Source: an uncultured Pelagibacteraceae bacterium | Lineage (GTDB): Bacteria; Pseudomonadota; Alphaproteobacteria; Pelagibacterales; Pelagibacteraceae | Direction: 5' to 3' | DNA length: 47,242 bases | Assembly: GCA_902597575.1 (NCBI GenBank) | Contig: CACJYF010000006.1 | Span: forward strand, 1-47,242 | Notes under the pieces: generated by a model | What the model saw: only the letters and a program-made list of their open reading frames with translations | Database searches by the model: none | What the model was told of the DNA's origin: nothing | In this document: piece by piece, positions 10,868 through 18,708 of the stretch | How positions within the stretch are numbered: position 1 is the stretch's first letter | How the letters are laid out: every line of letters starts with the position of its first letter | Program-made: the position numbers and the translations under genes

Positions 10868-12285
10868 TGACAAATCTTCAATTAGTTTTTCCAGAGATTT
10901 TTTTATCTCTATCAATAATGTTTCTACTTATATTAGGTGTTTTTAAAAAAAATAGCTCAAAAATAATCCAAAATCTTTCATTAGTAGTCTTACTTGTTAC
11001 AGCAGTCATAACATTTAATGAAACAATTGGTATTAAAGAAGTTAAATTATTTAATAATAGTATAATTATAGACTATTTATCGTCATTGATGAAAATTGTT
11101 ACGCTGCTTGCCACTTTTTTAGTTTTAATCATTTCATCAAATTATTTAAGAACTTTTAAAATTTTTAAGATTGAATATCCAATTTTAATATTAAGCTCTG
11201 TTTTGGGTATGATGATTATGATTAATTCTAATGACTTGATTGTATTCTATATGGGTCTAGAACTTCAATCTCTAGCATTATATGTTTTGGCCACTTTTAA
11301 TAGAGATCAAATAAAATCTTCAGAAGCTGGACTAAAATATTTTGTACTAAGCGCGCTATCTTCCGGATTACTTTTGTATGGATGTTCACTAATATATGGA
11401 TTTACTGGATCAACAAATTTCAATGTGATTGCAAATCAACTAGGCTCTAGTGAATATGCTATTACCTTTGGAATTGTTTTCATTTTAGTTGGGTTAGCGT
11501 TTAAAATCTCGGCTGTGCCGTTTCATATGTGGGCCCCAGATGTTTATGAAGGCTCACCAACTTCTGTAACTTTGTTTTTCACAATGGTACCAAAAGTTGC
11601 AGCTTTAACTGTATTTATTAGATTTTTATATGTACCTTTTTTAAATTTAATTGATCAGTGGCAAATGATATTGATATTTCTCTCTATTGCTTCGATGCTT
11701 TTTGGAGCAATTGCAGCAATAGGTCAAACCAATTTAAAAAGACTAGTTGCTTACAGTTCTATAGGACACGTGGGTTATGCTTTAGCAGGTGTTGCAACGG
11801 GCACAAATGAAGGAATGCAAAGTTCAGTAATATATATAATTATTTATATAATAATGAATTTAGGATTATTTTCTTGTTTGCTAATGATGAAAAGAGAAAA
11901 TCAATACTACGAAAAAATAGAGGATTTATCGGGATTATCTAAAAATCATCCGATGTTAGCTTTATCGCTGATGATTATATTGTTTTCACTTGCAGGCATA
12001 CCACCTTTAGCTGGATTTTTTGCTAAATTTTATGTTTTCAAATCAGTAATAGAACAATCAATGTATTTTTTAGCAATCGTGGGTTTATTATCAACAGTGG
12101 TTGCCGCTTTTTATTACTTAAGATTAATTAAAATTATGTATTTTGATAAAGAAAAAGAAAAATATGACACGGATCATGGATTGTGGTTAAAATTTTCATT
12201 AACATTCTCAACATTATTAATTTTAGTTTACTTCATATTCCCAAGCCAACTTATTGAGGTAGTTTCTAGAATTAATATTATTTGA
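10867..12285 (+). CDS. nuoN: NADH-quinone oxidoreductase subunit N
   Basis: This is the proximal antiporter-like proton-pumping subunit (ND2-like), 472 residues. E132 in MGLELQSLALYVLA and K213 in AFKISAVPFHMWAPDVYEGSPTSV are the expected buried charges. It is the last complex I gene here, as in most alphaproteobacteria. Its TGA stop overlaps the ATG of the following biotin ligase gene (TGATG), so the nuo transcript probably continues into birA-coaX-rnj. Confidence 0.97.
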   Translation: MTNLQLVFPEIFLSLSIMFLLILGVFKKNSSKIIQNLSLVVLLVTAVITFNETIGIKEVKLFNNSIIIDYLSSLMKIVTLLATFLVLIISSNYLRTFKIFKIEYPILILSSVLGMMIMINSNDLIVFYMGLELQSLALYVLATFNRDQIKSSEAGLKYFVLSALSSGLLLYGCSLIYGFTGSTNFNVIANQLGSSEYAITFGIVFILVGLAFKISAVPFHMWAPDVYEGSPTSVTLFFTMVPKVAALTVFIRFLYVPFLNLIDQWQMILIFLSIASMLFGAIAAIGQTNLKRLVAYSSIGHVGYALAGVATGTNEGMQSSVIYIIIYIIMNLGLFSCLLMMKRENQYYEKIEDLSGLSKNHPMLALSLMIILFSLAGIPPLAGFFAKFYVFKSVIEQSMYFLAIVGLLSTVVAAFYYLRLIKIMYFDKEKEKYDTDHGLWLKFSLTFSTLLILVYFIFPSQLIEVVSRINII

Positions 12286-12821
12286 TGAAGTTTAAAGTTT
12301 TTAGATATAAAAAAGTTAAGAGTACAAACAACACAGCAATAAGAATAATAAGACAAACAAATCATAATTTTGGAATGATAATATCCGAAACGCAAACTGG
12401 TGGCAAAGGTCAGTATGGGAGAAAATGGATTTCTTATAAAGGAAATATTTTAATATCCTTTTTTTATAAACTAAAAAAGATAAATTTATCAATGAAACAA
12501 CTATCAAGAAAAAATTGTTTTTTAGTTAAAGATGTAATTTCAAAATTTTATAAACGTAAAATAGTTTATAAATCACCAAATGATTTATTGATTAATAAAA
12601 AAAAGATTTGTGGTATTTTGCAAGAAAAAATTAATAAATCAGGAAACGATTATCTAATTGTTGGTATTGGATTTAATTTGATTAAAAGTCCTATAATCCC
12701 CAATTATCATACAACTAATTTATTTGAAATTACTAAAAAAAAAATAAAAACTGAAATAATTATGAAACAATTAAAAATATCTTTCGGTAAGTTTTTGTCA
12801 AAATATTATACAACTAAATAG
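12285..12821 (+). CDS. birA: Minimal biotin--protein ligase
   Basis: This enzyme activates biotin with ATP and attaches it to the carrier protein of acetyl-CoA carboxylase and similar enzymes. The ligase motif GGKGQYGRKW (39-48, family GxGxxGRxW) and KSPNDLLINKKKICGIL (96-112, family KWPND..KxxGIL) are clear. At 178 residues it is short: there is no N-terminal DNA-binding domain, and almost nothing remains of the C-terminal SH3-like domain, so it should be enzyme only, not a repressor. I use the ATG at 12285 (TGATG overlap with nuoN) rather than the TTG one codon earlier. The position after nuoN is classic for alphaproteobacteria. Confidence 0.9.
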   Translation: MKFKVFRYKKVKSTNNTAIRIIRQTNHNFGMIISETQTGGKGQYGRKWISYKGNILISFFYKLKKINLSMKQLSRKNCFLVKDVISKFYKRKIVYKSPNDLLINKKKICGILQEKINKSGNDYLIVGIGFNLIKSPIIPNYHTTNLFEITKKKIKTEIIMKQLKISFGKFLSKYYTTK

Positions 12822-13562
12822 ATGATTATTTTAGGTGACATAGGAAATACTGAGACAAAAATTTGTTTGGTTAATAACAATAACAAAATTATAAAAAAAA
12901 TTATAATTCCTTCAAAAGGTAAAAAACTAAATTTATTGAACAAATATTTTAAAAAACTAGATTTTTCTTCAATAGATAAAATTTTATTTTGTAGTGTTGT
13001 ACCATCAACCTACAAGGAACTAAAAAGATATTTCTACAATAAAACAAAAGTTAGGTGTTACGAATTAAAAGAGCTTAATTTGAAGAAAATTTTAAAGATT
13101 GATGTGAATTATAGGCAAGTAGGGTCAGATAGATTAGCAAATGCAATAAGTGTTACGCAGAAAAACAAAAATTTTATTATTTTAGATTTTGGTACCGCAA
13201 CAACATTTGATGTTTTAATTGGCAATAATTACAAAGGTGGAATTATATCTCCAGGTATTCAAATTTCTCTTAACACACTTTCAGACAAAGCATCTTTAAT
13301 TCCAAAGATTGATTTAAAAAAAATTACAAAAGTAATTGGAAAAGATACCATATCAGCTGTCCGCTCAGGTTTTTTCTGGGGATATGCTGGATTAATTGAC
13401 AATATTGTAAATTTAATTAAGAAAGAGACAAAAAAGTCTTTTAATATAATTACTACTGGAGGTTTTTCTAAATTGTTTAAAAACTCTATTAGTACAAAAG
13501 TTAAAAGGAATAGCGATATAACAATTAACGGCTTAATTAAGGCTTCAAAATTAATTAAATAA
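12822..13562 (+). CDS. coaX: Type III pantothenate kinase
   Basis: This cytoplasmic kinase phosphorylates pantothenate, the first step of coenzyme A synthesis, and belongs to the ASKHA fold. Visible motifs are the N-terminal phosphate-binding DIGNT (6-10), GSDR (101-104, pantothenate site), DFGTATTFD from 122 (second phosphate loop) and GGIISPG (139-145). The length of 246 residues is normal for CoaX. It starts directly after the birA stop and is followed one base later by rnj. No CoaA-type kinase is seen in the window. Confidence 0.93.
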   Translation: MIILGDIGNTETKICLVNNNNKIIKKIIIPSKGKKLNLLNKYFKKLDFSSIDKILFCSVVPSTYKELKRYFYNKTKVRCYELKELNLKKILKIDVNYRQVGSDRLANAISVTQKNKNFIILDFGTATTFDVLIGNNYKGGIISPGIQISLNTLSDKASLIPKIDLKKITKVIGKDTISAVRSGFFWGYAGLIDNIVNLIKKETKKSFNIITTGGFSKLFKNSISTKVKRNSDITINGLIKASKLIK

Positions 13563-13563
13563 T

Positions 13564-15222
13564 ATGAAAGATGAATTTTTATTTTGTCCATTAGGTGGCT
13601 CTGGTGAGATAGGGATGAATATGAATTTATTTGGTTATGGTCAGCCAGGAGACCATAAATGGATTATGGTTGATATAGGTGTTACTTTTGCTGATGACAC
13701 AGTTCCAGGTATTGATCTTATTTATCCAGATCCAGGGTTTATTCAGGAAAGAAAAGATAATCTATTAGGAATTGTCTTAACGCATGCTCACGAAGATCAC
13801 ATAGGTGCCGTAGCTCATTTATGGCCAAAATTTAAATGTAAACTTTATGCTACTCCTTTCACAGCTGTTTTAATAAGAGAAAAATTTAGAGAAAAAAATA
13901 TCGATATTACAAATGACTTACAAATTGTAGAACTAAACGGAAAGGTAAGTTTAAATCCTTTTGAGATTGAATATATAACTTTAACCCATTCTATTTTAGA
14001 ACCTAATGGCCTTAGAATTCAAACACCAGCAGGAATTGTGCTACATACTGGTGACTGGAAAGTTGATCCAAATCCCTTGATAGGTGACGAGATTAATTCA
14101 AAGAGATTGAAAGAAATTGGTGATGAAGGTGTTCTGGCAATGATTTGTGACTCTACTAATGTCTTTAGTGCTGGGCGTTCAGGTTCTGAATTAGATGTAA
14201 GAAAAAGTATGTTGAACATAATGAGTAGGCTGAAAAAAAGAATTATAATAACCTCATTTGCATCAAACGTTGCAAGAATGGAGTCAGCTTTTTATTGTGC
14301 AGAAAAAACAGGAAGACAAATTTCTTTAGTTGGTAGATCTATGCATAGAATATACAAAGCAGCTAGACAATGTGGATATCTTAAAAATACCATTGAACCA
14401 ATAGATCCAAGAGAAGCAAAAAATTTTGCTAGAGAAAAAATTGTATATCTTTGTACAGGTAGCCAGGGTGAACCGATGGGAGCAATGATGAGAATTTCAA
14501 ATTATACACATCCCGATGTATTTATTGAGAAAGGAGATGCAGTAATTTTTTCCTCAAAAATAATACCAGGAAATGAAAAAAAACTTTACAAACTTCACAA
14601 TCAATTAGTCAAGGACGGGATAGAGGTTGTTTCAGAGGAGACTGAATTTATTCATGTTTCTGGGCATCCAAATAGAGAAGATTTAAAAGATATGTATGAT
14701 TGGGTTAAACCAAAATGTGTAATTCCAGTTCACGGAGAACACAGACATATGATTGAGCATATTGCTTTTGCTAAAGAAATGCAGGTACCTTATCCTGTTC
14801 AAGTAGAAAATGGCGATATAGTAAAATTAGCTCCAGGAGAATATCCAGAGGTTTATGATAAAGCTCCTAGTGGAAGACTATATTTGGATGGCAATGTAAG
14901 TGTTGAGGAAAACTCTCAATCTATAAAAGATAGAAAAAACTTAGGATCTAACGGTTATCTTGAAATAACTATTTTAATCACACCTAAAGGGAATATTCAC
15001 AATAATCCAATAATAAACTTTAGAGGATTACCAATTTATGAAACAGATGAATTTATTTACTTATTAGAAGAAGAAATAGAGAAAACAGCAAAAACATTCA
15101 ATATGGGAAATAAAAGTCAAAGACACAATCTTATAGATGCACTTAAAATTGCAGCTAGAAAATTTACAAAAGAAAAAACAGGCAAAAGACCTTTCACCAA
15201 TATTAATTTAGTTGATATTTAA
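13564..15222 (+). CDS. rnj: Ribonuclease J
   Basis: This metallo-beta-lactamase/beta-CASP nuclease acts in RNA maturation and decay (5'-3' exonuclease and endonuclease). The metal-binding motif HAHEDH lies at 74-79, with further ligand regions LTHSI, LHTGDWKVD and, near the C-terminal end of the catalytic core, PVHGEHRHM. The length of 552 residues fits the family, including the C-terminal domain (about 450-552). Its place between coaX and a DUF1467 gene is typical of alphaproteobacteria. The stop overlaps the next ATG by one base. Confidence 0.95.
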   Translation: MKDEFLFCPLGGSGEIGMNMNLFGYGQPGDHKWIMVDIGVTFADDTVPGIDLIYPDPGFIQERKDNLLGIVLTHAHEDHIGAVAHLWPKFKCKLYATPFTAVLIREKFREKNIDITNDLQIVELNGKVSLNPFEIEYITLTHSILEPNGLRIQTPAGIVLHTGDWKVDPNPLIGDEINSKRLKEIGDEGVLAMICDSTNVFSAGRSGSELDVRKSMLNIMSRLKKRIIITSFASNVARMESAFYCAEKTGRQISLVGRSMHRIYKAARQCGYLKNTIEPIDPREAKNFAREKIVYLCTGSQGEPMGAMMRISNYTHPDVFIEKGDAVIFSSKIIPGNEKKLYKLHNQLVKDGIEVVSEETEFIHVSGHPNREDLKDMYDWVKPKCVIPVHGEHRHMIEHIAFAKEMQVPYPVQVENGDIVKLAPGEYPEVYDKAPSGRLYLDGNVSVEENSQSIKDRKNLGSNGYLEITILITPKGNIHNNPIINFRGLPIYETDEFIYLLEEEIEKTAKTFNMGNKSQRHNLIDALKIAARKFTKEKTGKRPFTNINLVDI

Positions 15223-15467
15223 TGAGTGCTACCGGACTTGCTATAATATATATAATCATTTGGTGGATTGTTTTTTTTGCGATTTTACCTATTGACGTTG
15301 ATAGAATAAAGATTGAAAAAATTGAAGGTGAGGATCCTGGATCACCAGAAAATCCTAAGATTTTAAAAAAATTCATTTATTGCACTGGAATAACAACTAT
15401 TTTATTCACAATTATATATTTGTTAATGAGGTTTGAATATTTAAACTTAAGAAATATAATCATCTAA
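15222..15467 (+). CDS. DUF1467-family small membrane protein
   Basis: This is an 81-residue protein with two hydrophobic segments (about 3-22 and 48-68) joined by a loop. The pattern WWIVFFAILPIDVDRIKIEK followed by EGEDPGSPENPKILKKF matches what I know of DUF1467 proteins, found beside proS in many alphaproteobacteria. Function is unknown. The conserved Asp/Gly/Pro loop (EDPGSPENP) between the membrane segments is the most distinctive feature. It is coupled to rnj by a TAATG overlap and followed after one base by proS. Confidence 0.85.
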   Translation: MSATGLAIIYIIIWWIVFFAILPIDVDRIKIEKIEGEDPGSPENPKILKKFIYCTGITTILFTIIYLLMRFEYLNLRNIII

Positions 15468-15468
15468 C

Positions 15469-16803
15469 ATGCATATTTCAAAATCTTTTATTCCAATTTT
15501 AAAAAATAATCCTTCAGAGGCAAAAATTAAATCTCATCAATTAATGTTAAGAGTTGGTATGATAAAACAATCATCAGCAGGTATATACTCCTGGTTACCA
15601 CTTGGCTTCAAAGTTATGAAGAAAATTGAACAAATTGTAAGGGAGGAACAAGATGGGATTGGAGTTCAAGAAATTTTAATGCCAACAATACAATCTAGTG
15701 AAATTTGGAAAGAAAGTGGAAGATATAAAGATTACGGTGAGGAAATGCTAAGAATAAAAGATCGTCAAAATCGTGAGATGTTGTATGGCCCTACAAATGA
15801 GGAATTGATAACAGATATATTTAGAACCTCGATTAAATCTTATAAATCTCTTCCACAACTTCTATATCATATTCAATGGAAATTCAGAGATGAAATTAGA
15901 CCAAGATTTGGGATAATGAGATGTAGAGAGTTCTACATGAAAGATGCTTATTCCTTTGATATATCTGACGAAGAAGCACTTTTTTCTTATAATAAATTTT
16001 TCTTGTCATATCTTAAAACATTTAAAAAATTAAATTTAAAAGCTATACCAATGGCAGCAGATACAGGTCCAATTGGAGGAAATCTATCTCATGAATTCAT
16101 TATTTTAGCTGAAACTGGTGAAAGTAAAATTTTTACTGATAAAAGAATTTTTGATTTAAGTATAGACAATGCAAAATTAGAGAAAAAATCTCTAGAGAAT
16201 ATGAGAAAAGAATATGAACAATATTATGCAGTTACCGATGAAAAATTTGATAAGAGTGAATTTGAAAAGAAAGTTTCTGAAAAAGATAGATTAATAACAA
16301 AAGGAATTGAAGTTGGTCATATATTCTATTTTGGAGATAAATATTCTAAACCAATGGGTGCGTCGGTTGATTTACCAGGTGGAAAAAAAGACTTTGTTAA
16401 AATGGGTTCTTACGGCATAGGAGTTTCTAGATTAGTAGGCGCAATAATAGAGGCTAAATATGATGAAAAAAATGAACTCATGAAATGGCCAATTTCTATT
16501 GCTCCCTATCATGTTGCGATAATTCCAATGATCAACAAAAATGATAATTCACAATTAGATAAAGCAAATAATATCTTACTAGAACTTAAAAGAAATAATA
16601 TTGAAGCAATAATTGATGATACTGATGAAAATATCTCATCAAAAATTAAAAAGATGAATTTAATAGGTGCACCTTTTCAAATTATAATTGGTAAACAGGT
16701 TGAGGGTGATAAATTGGAGTTTAAAGAAGTTGGTGGAGTAACTCAAAAAATAGAATTAAAAGACATAATTAAGATAATAAATAAACAAAAAGTAAACAAT
16801 TGA
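15469..16803 (+). CDS. proS: Prolyl-tRNA synthetase, short form
   Basis: This class II aminoacyl-tRNA synthetase charges tRNA-Pro. Motif-2-type sequence FRDEIRPRFGIMRCREFYMKDAYSFD and the motif-3 region MGSYGIGVSRLVGAIIEAKYD are clear, with a C-terminal anticodon-binding domain (about 345-444). At 444 residues it lacks the large insertion (editing) domain present in the about 570-residue E. coli enzyme, as is usual in alphaproteobacteria. Editing of Ala-tRNA-Pro would then depend on a separate protein, which I do not see here. The TGA stop overlaps the TTG start of lolC. Confidence 0.96.
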   Translation: MHISKSFIPILKNNPSEAKIKSHQLMLRVGMIKQSSAGIYSWLPLGFKVMKKIEQIVREEQDGIGVQEILMPTIQSSEIWKESGRYKDYGEEMLRIKDRQNREMLYGPTNEELITDIFRTSIKSYKSLPQLLYHIQWKFRDEIRPRFGIMRCREFYMKDAYSFDISDEEALFSYNKFFLSYLKTFKKLNLKAIPMAADTGPIGGNLSHEFIILAETGESKIFTDKRIFDLSIDNAKLEKKSLENMRKEYEQYYAVTDEKFDKSEFEKKVSEKDRLITKGIEVGHIFYFGDKYSKPMGASVDLPGGKKDFVKMGSYGIGVSRLVGAIIEAKYDEKNELMKWPISIAPYHVAIIPMINKNDNSQLDKANNILLELKRNNIEAIIDDTDENISSKIKKMNLIGAPFQIIIGKQVEGDKLEFKEVGGVTQKIELKDIIKIINKQKVNN

Positions 16804-18032
16804 TTTCTCGATTAGAAAAAGAGATTACATTTAGATTTCTAAAAGCCAGAAAAAAAGATGGTTTTTTAAATATAATTTCAATTTTTTCATTTATTGGAAT
16901 TGGGTTGGGTGTAGCTGTTCTAATTGTAGTTATGTCGGTTATGAATGGTTTTAGAACAGAATTGGTGAATAAGATAATTGGTTTTAATGCCCACATGACA
17001 GTTAAGCCTTATGAAAACAAAATTGCAAAAGAAAAATTAAATAATCAAAACTTAAAATCAATTTCTGAAAGTTTAATTTTTAGTAATTCAGGCGAAGGAA
17101 TTATGATCAAAAAAGATATTACCAAAGGTATTCTTTTAAGAGGATATTTTGCGAAAGATTTTTCTAAATTAGACATTGTTAATAATGGAAATTTTTTAGG
17201 TAGTGAAAATAAATTATCAAATAATTCTATATCCATAAGTAAAGAATTAAGCTTTTCTCTAAATTTAGAGATTGGTGATGAGATTACATTAATGTCCTCA
17301 TCTGGTGTACAAACGATTATTGGCAATCTTCCTAAGCAAAAAAAATTTACAGTAGTTTCACTTTTTGATAGTGGTGTAATTGATTTTGACAATAATGTTG
17401 CCTTTATAAATCTAGTAACACTTGAAGAATTTTTTAATTTAAAACCAAAAAAACGTAATTTAGAGATTTATTTAAAGAACCCTAAAAACATTGAATATCA
17501 AAAAACTATAGTTCAAAAAATTTTTAATAATGAATTTATTTATTCTTGGTCTGACATGAATAAATCTTTGTTTTCTGCATTAAAAGTTGAACGAAATGTT
17601 ATGTTTATTATTTTAACATTAATTATAATCGTTGCAGCTTTTAATATAATTTCTGGTTTAACAATACTAGTAAAAAATAAAACAAAAGAAATTGCTATTC
17701 TTAAATCTATTGGTGTTCTTAATAAATCAATTGTAAAAATTTTTTTCTTAATTGGTGTAATTATTGGAACTTCAGCAACAATCTTTGGTATAATCTTAGG
17801 AATTACTTTTTCTATGTATGTAGAAAATTTGAGACAATTTCTAAGTGAATTTTTTAATATAAGCTTATTTCCTGAGGAAATATATTTTTTAAGCTCCATG
17901 CCTTCAGAAATTAATCCTATATCAATATTAATTATTTCTGCTTGTTCAATTTTGATAACTATTTTGGTATCAATATTTCCAGCATTTAAAGCTGCAAAAC
18001 TAGATCCTATAAAATCCCTTAAATATGAATAA
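16800..18032 (+). CDS. lolC: Lipoprotein-releasing ABC transporter, membrane subunit (LolC/E type)
   Basis: This inner-membrane protein, with LolD, extracts lipoproteins for transfer to the outer membrane. It is 410 residues with the FtsX-like arrangement: a membrane segment at about 22-46, a large periplasmic domain, and three C-terminal segments (about 265-290, 315-340, 370-395). The N-terminal sequence FRFLKARKKDGFLNIISIFSFIGIGLGVAVLIVVMSVMNGFR is strongly LolC-like. The start must be the TTG at 16800, because the next in-frame ATG would cut into the first membrane helix; it forms a TTGA overlap with the proS stop. Only one LolC/E-type gene is present, suggesting a homodimer. Confidence 0.93.
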   Translation: MISRLEKEITFRFLKARKKDGFLNIISIFSFIGIGLGVAVLIVVMSVMNGFRTELVNKIIGFNAHMTVKPYENKIAKEKLNNQNLKSISESLIFSNSGEGIMIKKDITKGILLRGYFAKDFSKLDIVNNGNFLGSENKLSNNSISISKELSFSLNLEIGDEITLMSSSGVQTIIGNLPKQKKFTVVSLFDSGVIDFDNNVAFINLVTLEEFFNLKPKKRNLEIYLKNPKNIEYQKTIVQKIFNNEFIYSWSDMNKSLFSALKVERNVMFIILTLIIIVAAFNIISGLTILVKNKTKEIAILKSIGVLNKSIVKIFFLIGVIIGTSATIFGIILGITFSMYVENLRQFLSEFFNISLFPEEIYFLSSMPSEINPISILIISACSILITILVSIFPAFKAAKLDPIKSLKYE

Positions 18033-18708
18033 TTTAATTAAAATTTCTAAATTAAATAAATCTTTTGAAGGTATAAAAAAGATAAATGTTCTGAAAAGTA
18101 TTTCTTATAATTTTAAAAAAGGTAAAATTTATTCTTTGATGGGCCCATCGGGTTCAGGTAAATCAACATTACTAAATTTGCTATCTTTAATTGATAGACC
18201 TACTTCAGGTTCAATTACATTTGAAAATAAAAAGATAAATTATTATGATACTAATGAAAATGATATTTTAAGAGCTAATAAAATTGGTATTATTTACCAA
18301 CAAGACAATTTACTTCCAGATTTTACCTCATTGGAGAATATCTATTTAGCTGCATTAGCTGGAGGTATTAATGAAAAAATTGCAGTTAATAAGGCAAAAA
18401 ATTTATTGAAAAAAGTTGGGCTGACTAATAGATCAGATCATTATCCTTCACAATTATCTGGCGGTGAAAAACAGAGGATTTCAATCGCAAGAGCAGTTGT
18501 CAATAATCCTCAAGTAATTTTAGCTGATGAGCCAACTGGAAGTTTAGATTTACAAACAGCAAAAGAAATTTTTAGACTTTTAAAAAATCAGATAAATAAA
18601 GAAAGATTAATAATATTTGCAACTCATAATAGATTTTTTGCTAATAAGGCTGATTGCTTATTGGAAATAACTAATGGTAATATAAAAACCATTAATGCTC
18701 GAATCTAA
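18025..18708 (+). CDS. lolD: Lipoprotein-releasing ABC transporter, ATPase
   Basis: This is the ATP-binding subunit of the LolCD transporter, 227 residues. The Walker A GPSGSGKST is at 40-48, the Q-loop near Q92-Q93, the signature LSGGEKQR at 144-151, Walker B VILADEP at 164-170, and a switch histidine in FATHNR. It overlaps the end of lolC by 8 bases and the start of dnaE by 14 bases. The adjacent lolC decides the substrate; by sequence alone it could also be called a MacB-type ATPase. Confidence 0.94.
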   Translation: MNNLIKISKLNKSFEGIKKINVLKSISYNFKKGKIYSLMGPSGSGKSTLLNLLSLIDRPTSGSITFENKKINYYDTNENDILRANKIGIIYQQDNLLPDFTSLENIYLAALAGGINEKIAVNKAKNLLKKVGLTNRSDHYPSQLSGGEKQRISIARAVVNNPQVILADEPTGSLDLQTAKEIFRLLKNQINKERLIIFATHNRFFANKADCLLEITNGNIKTINARI

